A stretch of 5,366 nt of DNA from Clostridiaceae bacterium (GTDB taxonomy: Bacteria; Bacillota; Clostridia; Saccharofermentanales; DTU023). A program made the position numbers and the translations under genes. How positions within the stretch are numbered: position 1 is the stretch's first letter; every line of letters begins with the position of its first letter. Shown here one piece after another: positions 1 through 5,366 of the stretch. The DNA lies in NCBI GenBank assembly GCA_012841255.1, contig DUUZ01000085.1, forward strand, positions 1 through 5,366, given 5' to 3'. The notes beneath the pieces are model-generated. The model had not been told where the DNA came from. It did not search any database and was given only the letters and a program-made list of their open reading frames with translations.

Positions 1-25
1 GCCGCTGTAACCTTGCGGTATGAAC

Positions 26-1480
26 CTAACCTGCGAGGATAGGCTCGCGGGCTGCCCTGGTTTCGTCAGGCCTGGAAATAGGCGTGTCGTGGGGGGCATC
101 CTTCAGAAGCTGCGGGTCTTCCTTGGCTTCCTTGGCGATCTTGAGGAAGGCATCGGCCAGCTGGTCCAGATCCCTCCAGGTCTCGGTCTCCGTCGGCTCC
201 AGCATCATGGCGCCGCTGACGACCAGCGGGAAGTAGATGGTGGGCGGATGGAAGCCGAAGTCGATCAGGCGCTTGGCAATGTCAAGGGTCGTGACCCCGC
301 TCTCCTTCTCCTGCCATTCATCCGTCATGACAAACTCATGCATGGTCGGTGTATCGAAGGGAACCCGGTAGGCGCCCTTCAGGCGCTCACGCAGGTAGGT
401 GGAGTTGGCCACAGCCCCCTCGGCGACTTCGTAAAGGCCCTTTTCGCCGTTTCTCAGAATGTAGGCGTAAGTCTTGACCAGAACACTGAAGGACCCGATA
501 AAGGAACGGACCTTGCCGAAGGTCTTGGGCCGGTCGTAGTCGAGAACAAACTTGTCCTCTTCCTTCCTGACCACCGGACGGGGCAGGTAGGGTTCCAGAT
601 GGGATTTACAGCCCACAGGACCCGCACCCGGTCCTCCGCCGCCGTGGGGCGTGGAGAAACTCTTGTGGACATTCAGATGAACACAGTCAAAGCCCATGTC
701 GCCGGGACGGGCATGCATGAGGACGGCGTTGATGTTGGCGCCGTCGTAGTAGCAAAGGCCGCCGGCATCGTGCACCATGCTGGTGATCTTCTCGATGTTC
801 TTCTCATAGATGCCCAGGGTGTTGGGATTGGTCAGCATGAGGCCGGCCACATCGTCGCCCAGGGCTTTTTCAAGCTCGGCCAGATCGACCATGCCGTCCG
901 GGCTGGATTTGACCTCCCGGACTGTGTAACCCACCATGGCGGCGGTCGCCGGATTGGTTCCGTGGGCGGCATCCGGAATGATCATAACTGTGCGCTTGTC
1001 GTCGCCCCGGTCCTCATGATAGGCCTTGATCAGAAGGAGGCCGGTCAACTCACCGTGGGCACCCGCCGCCGGCTGGAAGGTAAAGGCATCCATGCCGGTT
1101 ACATCATTCAGCTGCTGCTCCAGGTTGTAAAGGAGCTCCAGGTTGCCCTGGACCGTCTCATCCGGCTGCAGGGGGTGGGTCGCCGCAAAACCGGGCAGGC
1201 CCGCCAGGTCTTCGTTGACCTTGGGGTTGTACTTCATGGTGCAGGAACCCAGGGGATAGGTGCCGATCTCGACGTGGTAGTTCTTGTTGGACAGGTTGGT
1301 GTAGTGACGGACAACCGAAATCTCATCGACATCGGGGATGGCCGGGGCTTCGGAGCGGTAGTCCTTGCCGAACCACTCGTAGAAGTTGGGGCTGGGGACA
1401 TCGTTGGGACGGATGTACTGGCCTGCCTTACTCTTGGATTCCAGTTCAAAAATCAATGGGGTATGTTTATACATCGCCAT
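26..1480 (-). CDS. gcvPB: Glycine dehydrogenase (decarboxylating) subunit 2, P-protein PB subunit
   Basis: This is the PLP-carrying subunit of the split P-protein. With GcvPA it decarboxylates glycine and loads the aminomethyl group onto lipoyl-GcvH in the cytoplasm. The 484-residue product has the usual family length and opens with the typical MxxYKHTPLIFEL. Visible family blocks are GSCTMKYNPK (78-87), FQPAAGAHGE (135-144), PDAAHGTNPATAAM (169-182), YYDGANINAV (244-253) and NVHKSFSTPHGGGGPG (270-285). Lys273 in the last block corresponds to the lysine that forms the PLP Schiff base in the family. The start is ATG at 1480-1478, only 2 bp after the gcvPA stop, with a GGAAGGGAG ribosome site inside the end of gcvPA, so the two subunits are probably co-transcribed and translationally coupled. 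The stop is TAG at 28-26. No truncation or frameshift is seen. Confidence 0.97.
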   Translation of the reverse strand: MAMYKHTPLIFELESKSKAGQYIRPNDVPSPNFYEWFGKDYRSEAPAIPDVDEISVVRHYTNLSNKNYHVEIGTYPLGSCTMKYNPKVNEDLAGLPGFAATHPLQPDETVQGNLELLYNLEQQLNDVTGMDAFTFQPAAGAHGELTGLLLIKAYHEDRGDDKRTVMIIPDAAHGTNPATAAMVGYTVREVKSSPDGMVDLAELEKALGDDVAGLMLTNPNTLGIYEKNIEKITSMVHDAGGLCYYDGANINAVLMHARPGDMGFDCVHLNVHKSFSTPHGGGGPGAGPVGCKSHLEPYLPRPVVRKEEDKFVLDYDRPKTFGKVRSFIGSFSVLVKTYAYILRNGEKGLYEVAEGAVANSTYLRERLKGAYRVPFDTPTMHEFVMTDEWQEKESGVTTLDIAKRLIDFGFHPPTIYFPLVVSGAMMLEPTETETWRDLDQLADAFLKIAKEAKEDPQLLKDAPHDTPISRPDETRAAREPILAG

Positions 1481-1482
1481 GG

Positions 1483-2832
1483 CTATCTCCCTTCCTGTTC
1501 TTGACAGAGTCGGACCATCGCATCAGCAAAACAATCCAGCTGTTCCCTGGTCTTTTTTTCTGTCACAGCGATCAGCATCCGGTTGCCGGGCAGCAGCAGG
1601 CCCCCGATCACACCTTCTTCGAGCAGGCTCTTGTTCAAAGCCTCCGTATCGATGCCTTCTTTCGCCTCAAGGAGGAATTCACGGAAGTAGGGCGCGCTGT
1701 AAACGCGCTTGAAGTAACCGCTTGCGGTCAGTTTTTCTTCCAGATAGATGGCCTTGGACGCTGATTGCTCAGCCACGTCGACCAGCCCGCTCTTGCCCAT
1801 AAGGGCCAGCCATATGGTCGCAGCCGTGGCCATCAGGGCCTGACTAGTGCAGATGTTGGAGGTGGCCCGTTCTCTGCGGATGTGCTGCTCCCGGGCCTGG
1901 ATGGTCAGGACATAGCTGGTCCTGCCATTGCGGTCAACGGTCGCACCGCAGATCCTGCCGGGCATTTTGCGCATCAGGCGGTCCGTGACGGCCATATAGC
2001 CGACACCGGGGCCGCCGAAAGCAAGCGGAAGGCCGAACACCTGGGCTTCGCCGACGGCGATGTCGACACCGCTGTCGCCGGGCCGCTTCAGCATGGCCAG
2101 ACTGACCGGATCCTGGGAGACAGCTGCCAGGGCACCGGCCTCATGGGCCTTCTCCGCCAGCAGATCCAGGTCCTCCACCACTCCGTAGAAGTTGGGGCTC
2201 TGAACCAGGAAACCGGCATATTCGCCCTTTTCCCCAGGGAAAGAGCTGGTCCGGCCGTCCTCGTCCAGTCCGCCTGTCACGACTTCGATGTCGGCGGCAT
2301 GGAGATAGGTCCGGATGGTTTCCATGGTATCGGGGTGAACGCCTTCGGAAACGAAGACCTTGTATTTTCTCTTGTCCCGGCAGGCCAGGAGCATGGCTTC
2401 TGCCGCACCGGATGCGGCATCGTAAAGCGATGCATTGGCGACAGGGAGTCCCGTCAGGCGGGTGATGTAGCTCTGCCACTCAAAGATGGCCTGGAGGGTA
2501 CCCTGGGAAATCTCTGCCTGGTAGGGCGTATAGGATGTCAGAAATTCAGACCGGCTGATCAGGTGACGGACGGCCGACGGCTGATAGTGATCGTAGTAGC
2601 CGGCGCCAAGATAGCTGTCCAGGCACTGGCTGTTCAGGTTCTTGTCGGCCAGTGCACTGATGTGGGAGACCACCTCCATCTCGCTCATTCCATCCGCTTT
2701 CAGCGCTTCGTAGTACTCAACCGTACACTCATCGCATTCCGGAATCATGGAGAAGAGCGAATCGAGATCGACCCCCACCGAAGCCAGCATCTTGCGGCGT
2801 TCCTCCCGGTCCATGGGGAGATAACCGGTCAT
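1483..2832 (-). CDS. gcvPA: Glycine dehydrogenase (decarboxylating) subunit 1, P-protein PA subunit
   Basis: This is the N-terminal half-equivalent of the glycine decarboxylase P-protein, which pairs with GcvPB to form the active PLP enzyme; it lacks the PLP lysine itself. The 449 residues match the usual length of about 450. Family blocks include the opening YLPM with LASVGV, YLGAGYYDHYQP (74-85), SEFLTSYTPYQAEISQGTLQ (95-114), VANASLYDAASGAAEA (131-146), FGGPGVGYMA near the middle and ATSNICTSQALMA further on. The ATG at 2832-2830 overlaps the gcvH TGA as ATGA. A strong GAGGAGG site sits 7 nt upstream inside the last codons of gcvH, which supports this start and translational coupling. The TAG stop is 2 bp before gcvPB. 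Confidence 0.97.
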   Translation of the reverse strand: MTGYLPMDREERRKMLASVGVDLDSLFSMIPECDECTVEYYEALKADGMSEMEVVSHISALADKNLNSQCLDSYLGAGYYDHYQPSAVRHLISRSEFLTSYTPYQAEISQGTLQAIFEWQSYITRLTGLPVANASLYDAASGAAEAMLLACRDKRKYKVFVSEGVHPDTMETIRTYLHAADIEVVTGGLDEDGRTSSFPGEKGEYAGFLVQSPNFYGVVEDLDLLAEKAHEAGALAAVSQDPVSLAMLKRPGDSGVDIAVGEAQVFGLPLAFGGPGVGYMAVTDRLMRKMPGRICGATVDRNGRTSYVLTIQAREQHIRRERATSNICTSQALMATAATIWLALMGKSGLVDVAEQSASKAIYLEEKLTASGYFKRVYSAPYFREFLLEAKEGIDTEALNKSLLEEGVIGGLLLPGNRMLIAVTEKKTREQLDCFADAMVRLCQEQEGR

Positions 2833-3203
2833 GCTTCTTCCTCCTCACAGAACTTGTCGTAGGCGGCTTTATCAAGAAGGGCGTCCAGTTCGGACGGGTC
2901 AGCCATTTCAATTTTGACGAACCAGGTCTCCCAGGGGGCGCTGTTGATCGTTTCGGGCTCATCCTCGATGGCCTCATTGGCTTCAACGATTTCACCGCTG
3001 ATGGGGGCGTAAAGGTCCGATGCGGCCTTGACGGATTCGACAGTGCCGATGATACCTTCGAGCTCGACGGCGGTGCCGACCGGTTCGGCTTCAGCGTAGA
3101 CGATTTCTCCCAGCTGATTCTGTGCAAAGTCGGTCAGTCCGATCGTTGCCACATTGCCTTCCACTTTGACCCATTCGTGCGTTTTTGAGTATTTGAGATC
3201 CAT
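2829..3203 (-). CDS. gcvH: Glycine cleavage system H protein (lipoyl carrier)
   Basis: This is the small lipoylated shuttle that carries the aminomethyl arm between P-, T- and L-proteins. From the ATG at 3203-3201 it encodes 124 residues, close to the family norm, and starts with the classic MDLKYSKTHEWV. The lipoyl-domain motif GTVESVKAASDLYAPISGE spans about 53-71, and Lys59 in ESVKAAS is the expected lipoylation site. The C-terminal region has the usual WETWFVKIEM (91-100). The frame stays open upstream to a TTG at 3245, which would add 14 charged residues (MKESRKQKEEGIEE) not typical of the family. The ATG is preferred because AGAGGAAGG lies 10 nt upstream and the family N-terminus begins there. 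Its stop overlaps the gcvPA start. Confidence 0.97.
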   Translation of the reverse strand: MDLKYSKTHEWVKVEGNVATIGLTDFAQNQLGEIVYAEAEPVGTAVELEGIIGTVESVKAASDLYAPISGEIVEANEAIEDEPETINSAPWETWFVKIEMADPSELDALLDKAAYDKFCEEEEA

Positions 3204-3213
3204 TTCTTCTATT

Positions 3214-3222
3214 CCTTCCTCT
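3214..3222 (-). promoter_or_regulatory. Ribosome binding site that fixes the gcvH start
   Basis: The minus strand reads AGAGGAAGG here, 10 nt before ATG 3203-3201. It favours the ATG over the in-frame TTG at 3245-3243, which has only the A-rich stretch ATAAAAAAATTTAGG and no good Shine-Dalgarno sequence before it. Confidence 0.75.
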
Positions 3223-3273
3223 TTTTGCTTGCGGCTTTCTTTCAATGAAGCCTAAATTTTTTTATTAATACCC

Positions 3274-3304
3274 GATCATCCCGAAGGACAGGACGGGAAT
3301 GATC
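3274..3304 (-). repeat. Hairpin in the gcvT-gcvH spacer, abutting the gcvT stop
   Basis: GATCATCCCG (3274-3283) and CGGGAATGATC (3294-3304) form a 10-bp stem with one bulged base and a 10-nt loop. The stem begins at the base directly after the gcvT stop codon. On the transcribed strand it is followed by an A-rich stretch (3251-3270) rather than a U-tract, so it does not look like a standard intrinsic terminator. An mRNA-stabilising or processing hairpin that sets the gcvT to gcvH ratio is a possible role, but this is inference. Confidence 0.6.
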
Positions 3305-4417
3305 TTACTTGCCTTTGACAAAGGGCGGTTTGACCACGGTAAAGGGCTGCAGGTTCTTCCTGACCAGAACTTCAACGGTCCCGGTCTCAGGGGTCTCCGG
3401 TGCCACGAAGGCAAAGGCGATACCCTTTTCCAGGACGGGAGAGAAAGTTCCCGAGGAGACGACCCCGGCCTTTTCGCCGTTGACATAGACCTCATAGCCT
3501 TCCCGGGGGATGGCCTTGGTGTCGCTGACCAGGGCAATCTGTTTCCGGGTCACCTTGTCCTCCATGACCTTGCCCTGGAAGTCGTGTTCCAGATCCACAA
3601 AGAAGGCCATGCCGCCATCCAGTGCACTAATTTCAGGCGACATCTCATGTCCGTAAAGGGGCATGCCGGCCTCCAGCCGCAGGGTGTCGCGGGAACCCAG
3701 TCCGCAGGGGACGACACCGGCCTTGATGAAGACATCCCAGTAGCGGGCGGTCTTCCCGGCCGGGATATAGAATTCATAGCCGTTCTCACCGGTATAGCCG
3801 GTGCGGGAGACGATCATCTTCAGGGCTTCGCCTGCCACGGGAACCGTCATGCTGCGGAAGCGTTTCAAAGCCGCAAGCTCTTCTGCTTCAGCTCCGGTCA
3901 GGCCCAGTTCACCTGCAACTTCAAGAATGCAGTCAAGACTGCCCGGACCCTGCACGGCGATCTGGCCGTAAAGGTCGGACTCATCGATAATCTCCACATC
4001 CGCAGTCCGGTCGGCATAGAGCTTCTTGTAGCTTGCCAGGCTCTCCTTGATATGGCCGACGTCCTTGTCCTTGTTGGCGGCGTTGACCACCAGCATATAG
4101 TCCTCTTCGCCCAGCGTGTAGACCAGAAGATCATCCACGGTCCCGCCGTCGGCGGCGGACAGGATTGCATAGGTAATCACGTCAGGTTTTTTTCCTGTTA
4201 CCTTCCGCGTCAGGAGCCAGTCGAGAAAAGCGCCTGCGCCTTCCCCCCTCACGCGGATCTCACCCATATGCGAGACGTCGAAGATGCCGGTGGCATTTCG
4301 GACGGCGTGGACTTCTTCCTTGATCCCTGAATACTGAACAGGCATATTCCAGCCTGCGTATTCGACCATGCGGGCTCCCAGCTCGACATGGCGGTCGTAA
4401 AGTGGCGTTTTTTTCAT
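3305..4417 (-). CDS. gcvT: Aminomethyltransferase, glycine cleavage system T protein
   Basis: This is the tetrahydrofolate-dependent enzyme that takes the aminomethyl group from GcvH, releasing ammonia and forming 5,10-methylene-THF. The product has 370 residues, close to the usual 360-370. Characteristic segments are TPLYDRHVELGARMVEYAGW (4-23), GIFDVSHMGE (44-53), GGTVDDLLVY (91-100, whose Asp pair at 95-96 includes the expected catalytic aspartate), RTGYTGENGYEFY (205-217), and the C-terminal-side GLGSRDTLRLEAGMPLYGHE (239-258). The start ATG at 4417-4415 has GGGGAGG about 8 nt upstream. It is the first gene of the gcv unit, with its own likely promoter in the 203-bp gap after xpt. The stop is TAA at 3307-3305, and 101 bp separate it from the gcvH ATG. 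Confidence 0.97.
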   Translation of the reverse strand: MKKTPLYDRHVELGARMVEYAGWNMPVQYSGIKEEVHAVRNATGIFDVSHMGEIRVRGEGAGAFLDWLLTRKVTGKKPDVITYAILSAADGGTVDDLLVYTLGEEDYMLVVNAANKDKDVGHIKESLASYKKLYADRTADVEIIDESDLYGQIAVQGPGSLDCILEVAGELGLTGAEAEELAALKRFRSMTVPVAGEALKMIVSRTGYTGENGYEFYIPAGKTARYWDVFIKAGVVPCGLGSRDTLRLEAGMPLYGHEMSPEISALDGGMAFFVDLEHDFQGKVMEDKVTRKQIALVSDTKAIPREGYEVYVNGEKAGVVSSGTFSPVLEKGIAFAFVAPETPETGTVEVLVRKNLQPFTVVKPPFVKGK

Positions 4418-4423
4418 GAAATC

Positions 4424-4436
4424 AACCTCCCCGGTT
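4424..4436 (-). promoter_or_regulatory. gcvT ribosome site within a small stem-loop
   Basis: The minus strand reads AACC-GGGGA-GGTT just ahead of the gcvT ATG. The Shine-Dalgarno GGGGAGG is split between the loop and the 3' arm of a possible 4-bp stem. The stem is short and may be marginal in vivo. A role in tuning translation is inference only. Confidence 0.4.
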
Positions 4437-4441
4437 CGTCG

Positions 4442-4459
4442 GTTTGCATCCTTGCAAAC
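4442..4459 (-). repeat. Perfect inverted repeat in the gcvT leader
   Basis: GTTTGCAtcctTGCAAAC is a perfect 7-bp inverted repeat with a 4-nt centre. It begins a couple of bases after the transcription start predicted from the promoter at 4468-4498. As RNA it would make a 5'-terminal hairpin with loop AGGA; as DNA it could be an operator just downstream of the start site. The sequence alone does not decide between these. Confidence 0.65.
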
Positions 4460-4467
4460 ATAAAACC

Positions 4468-4498
4468 ATCATATCACTAAGAGTGAAAAGACTATCAA
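4468..4498 (-). promoter_or_regulatory. Probable sigma-A promoter of the gcv operon
   Basis: On the minus strand, TTGATA (4498-4493) is followed by a 19-bp spacer and TATGAT (4473-4468). The -10 box is preceded by TGA, giving the extended form TGATATGAT, which can compensate for the long spacer. The surroundings are clearly AT-richer than the flanking genes. Transcription would start near 4461 and give a leader of roughly 43 nt before gcvT. Confidence 0.6.
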
Positions 4499-4517
4499 GG
4501 AAAGTGTACACGACTAT
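4478..4517 (-). repeat. Imperfect direct repeat across the gcv promoter -35 region
   Basis: The minus strand reads ATAGTCGTGTACACTTT (from 4517) and then ATAGTCTTTTCACTCTT (from 4495). The two copies share ATAGTC exactly, and CACT-T with a one-base shift. They start 22 bp apart, about two helical turns, and the second overlaps the -35 box. The first copy contains the 8-bp palindrome GTGTACAC (4504-4511), only 5 bp upstream of the -35. This arrangement fits a regulator site, but no known operator is recognised. Confidence 0.4.
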
Positions 4518-4547
4518 TCATTTTTGGCAGATTTCGGAAGGATGACT

Positions 4548-4563
4548 TGTCACATAGGTGACA
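4548..4563. repeat. Palindrome TGTCAC-N4-GTGACA upstream of the gcv promoter
   Basis: TGTCACATAGGTGACA has perfect 6-bp arms around a 4-bp centre. It lies about 50 bp upstream of the proposed gcv -35 box and about 58 bp after the xpt stop. Its size and symmetry suit a dimeric DNA-binding protein. It is not followed by a U-run on either strand, so it is not a simple terminator. The regulator is unknown. Confidence 0.45.
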
Positions 4564-4580
4564 CCCTCTTTTATGCGGGA

Positions 4581-4622
4581 AGGAGGCCTTGCAAAAAGCG
4601 GAATTTTCTGCAGGAGGCTCCT
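4581..4622 (-). terminator. Imperfect inverted repeat right after xpt, weak terminator candidate
   Basis: The end of xpt and the following bases (AGGAGCCTCCTGCA on the minus strand) can pair with TGCAAGGCCTCCT (4593-4581) in three blocks of 5, 3 and 4 bp interrupted by bulged Cs, around a 15-nt loop. There is no U-tract after the stem (TCCCGCAT follows), so termination is doubtful. Readthrough from xpt into gcvT remains possible. Confidence 0.25.
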
Positions 4623-5202
4623 AGGCGTCGGCCTCCCCGAAAACGATCCGCCCCTCTTCCAGGGATTCGATCCGGGCCAGGGAGCAGATGGTGAGGCCCC
4701 TCTCCCGGAGGAGATCCGGCCCTTTTTGAAAGCTCTTCTCAATGGCCACGCCGATCCCTGCAACCGAAGCCCCCGCTTCGCGGACCAGGTCGGCCAGGCC
4801 GGCCATGGCACAGCCGTTGGCCAGGAAGTCGTCGACCAGGAGGACATGGTCATCCGGGGTCAGAAGCCGCCTTGACACGGCAATGGAATAGGATTTCTCA
4901 CGGGTATAGGAATAGACACTGGCCTGATGGCGGTCATCAGTCAGATTGATGGTGGCATATTTCTTGGCGAAAAGGGCCGGGACCCCGAAACGGTAGGCTG
5001 TCAGAACGGCCAGGGCGATCCCCGAAGCCTCGATGGTCATGATCTTGGTCACGGGCTCATCCTTGTAAAATTCCTGCCAGGTCAGCGCCATCTGGTTCAT
5101 GAGCCGGGCATCCAGCCCCTGGTTGAGAAAACTGTCCACCAGGAGTATGTTGCCGGGCAGTACCCGGCCGTCCTTGCGAATACGATCTTCAAGCTCTTTC
5201 AT
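4621..5202 (-). CDS. xpt: Xanthine phosphoribosyltransferase
   Basis: This purine-salvage enzyme converts xanthine and PRPP to XMP and pyrophosphate in the cytosol. The 193 residues closely follow the Bacillus-type Xpt: GNILLVDSFLNQGLD (17-31), TKIMTIEASGIALAV (52-66), NLTDDRHQASVYSYTREKS (86-104), the PRPP-binding loop HVLLVDDFLANGCA (119-132), AGASVAGIGVAIEKSFQKG (143-161) and SLARIESLEEGRI (174-186). The start is ATG at 5202-5200. The ribosome site is only moderate (GAAGGCGG about 9-11 nt upstream). It reads in the same direction as the gcv genes but is separated from gcvT by 203 bp. In other Firmicutes xpt is often followed by a xanthine permease (pbuX) and preceded by a purine riboswitch; neither is seen here. 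Confidence 0.95.
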   Translation of the reverse strand: MKELEDRIRKDGRVLPGNILLVDSFLNQGLDARLMNQMALTWQEFYKDEPVTKIMTIEASGIALAVLTAYRFGVPALFAKKYATINLTDDRHQASVYSYTREKSYSIAVSRRLLTPDDHVLLVDDFLANGCAMAGLADLVREAGASVAGIGVAIEKSFQKGPDLLRERGLTICSLARIESLEEGRIVFGEADA

Positions 5203-5229
5203 CAGTCTTTGCCGCCTTCAAATGAAATA

Positions 5230-5258
5230 CCCTGTCACCATAACACAGGAGTACAGGG
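5230..5258 (-). repeat. Mutually exclusive hairpins in the xpt leader
   Basis: CCCTGT (5230-5235) can pair with ACAGGG (5253-5258) as a 6-bp stem, or its CCTGT with the nearer ACAGG (5245-5249) as a 5-bp stem with a 9-nt loop. Two partners competing for one arm resembles a switch in miniature, but the stems are short, there is no U-tract, and no purine riboswitch core is recognised. It may be chance. Confidence 0.35.
5237..5247 (-). promoter_or_regulatory. Possible extended -10 promoter for xpt
   Basis: The minus strand reads TGTGTTATGGT: a TRTGN extension followed by TATGGT, a 4/6 match to TATAAT. No good -35 box is found 17 bp upstream. If used, transcription would start near 5230, about 27 nt before the xpt ATG and downstream of the intron. 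Transcription from within or beyond the intron is the alternative. Confidence 0.3.
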
Positions 5259-5284
5259 CTTTTCCTCTTCCGGTCCAATCGGGT

Positions 5285-5316
5285 AGGACCCCGTTCATTA
5301 GTTGAACGGGGGACCT
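5285..5316 (-). ncRNA. Group II intron domain VI hairpin
   Basis: CCCCGTTCA (5289-5297) pairs perfectly with TGAACGGGG (5303-5311) around a 5-nt loop. An outer AGG/CCT helix is separated by a small internal loop. I do not see an unambiguous bulged branch-point adenosine in the 3' strand, which would fit class C introns that splice partly by hydrolysis. That last point is inference. Confidence 0.6.
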
Positions 5317-5321
5317 CCCAC

Positions 5322-5353
5322 ACCACCCGGCATGCGGATCCGCACCGGGCGGT
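5322..5353 (-). ncRNA. Group II intron domain V catalytic hairpin
   Basis: On the minus strand, ACCGCCCGG pairs with CCGGGTGGT in a 9-bp lower stem. A 2-nt TG bulge on the 3' side (5332-5331) is followed by a 4-bp upper stem TGCG/CGCA with loop GATC. The bulge position and the G-U wobble (5350 with 5325) match domain V, and the wobble G lies in a C-G-C triad (5351-5349), the form expected for class C introns. The upper stem is about 2 bp shorter than in the common 34-nt domain V. Confidence 0.7.
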
Positions 5354-5366
5354 TCCAAACTTTAGA

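Larger units (their letters stand above)
5278..5366 (-). mobile_element. 3' end of a group II intron, class C-like (partial)
   Basis: Reading the minus strand from the window edge, GGAACCGCCCGG...CCGGGTGGT folds as a domain V, followed by GTGTGGGAGG, a second hairpin fitting domain VI, and CCTACCCGAT, which fits the 3' terminus of bacterial class C introns. Such introns are retroelements that usually encode a reverse transcriptase/maturase between domains and tend to insert just after intrinsic terminators. The body of the intron, any maturase gene and the 5' junction lie outside the window. The 3' junction is placed near 5278 from the family-like terminal sequence and could be off by a few bases. 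The intron is oriented like xpt and gcv. Confidence 0.75.

Noticed and set aside
1..25. Possible start of a further gene after gcvPB
   Set aside because: Only 25 bp remain; there is an AAGG-like stretch on the minus strand but no start codon or coding sequence to support a call.
20..1504. 494-codon open frame on the plus strand opposite gcvPB, and similar long plus-strand frames at 1765-2862, 3299-4330 and 4558-4875
   Set aside because: Each lies in exact codon register with the minus-strand gene. They arise because the real genes avoid TTA, CTA and TCA codons. Their translations show no family motifs, while the minus-strand products are full-length known proteins.
3204..3245. Longer gcvH with a TTG start at 3245
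   Set aside because: It adds a charged non-family extension and lacks a good ribosome site, whereas the ATG at 3203 has both the family N-terminus and AGAGGAAGG upstream.
3251..3304. Intrinsic terminator between gcvT and gcvH
   Set aside because: On the transcribed strand the hairpin is followed by A residues, not U. On the plus strand the T-run precedes the stem. Neither orientation gives a standard terminator.
5357..5366. TAA at 5365-5363 on the minus strand as the stop of an intron-encoded maturase
   Set aside because: Maturase genes often end close to domain V, but with 10 bases available no reading frame can be tested.

Overview
The window (about 57% GC by eye) reads almost entirely on the minus strand. 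It carries a complete four-gene glycine cleavage cluster, gcvT-gcvH-gcvPA-gcvPB, preceded in the same orientation by xpt (xanthine phosphoribosyltransferase). At the right edge, just upstream of xpt, is the 3' end of a group II intron. The split P-protein (separate PA and PB subunits), the Bacillus-type Xpt, the strong GGAGG-type ribosome sites and a class C-like intron together suggest a Gram-positive, Firmicutes-like bacterium of fairly high GC, possibly a clostridial lineage. I cannot name a genus from the sequence.

Layout in the direction of transcription (right to left): 5366-5278, intron 3' end with domains V and VI; 5277-5203, a 75-bp xpt leader with a possible extended -10 promoter and overlapping hairpins; 5202-4621, xpt; 4620-4418, a 203-bp AT-richer intergenic region with a good sigma-A-like promoter, inverted and direct repeats, and a short leader with two hairpins; 4417-3305, gcvT; 3304-3204, a spacer with a hairpin touching the gcvT stop and then an A-rich stretch; 3203-2829, gcvH; 2832-1483, gcvPA, overlapping gcvH by 4 bp; 1480-26, gcvPB, 2 bp after gcvPA. 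The last 25 bp belong to whatever follows gcvPB. The dihydrolipoamide dehydrogenase (L-protein) and lipoate attachment genes are not in the window.

The P-protein (PA+PB) decarboxylates glycine and passes the aminomethyl group to the lipoyl arm of GcvH. GcvT releases ammonia and transfers the one-carbon unit to tetrahydrofolate. The methylene-THF formed can feed purine synthesis, which gives a loose metabolic link to the purine-salvage gene xpt next door. All five proteins look intact.

The core genes are ordinary. The points worth a second look are non-coding: the intron junction immediately in front of xpt, the lack of a recognisable glycine riboswitch before gcvT and of a purine riboswitch in the remaining xpt leader, and the repeat-rich gcv promoter region. 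I found no convincing new multi-gene system.
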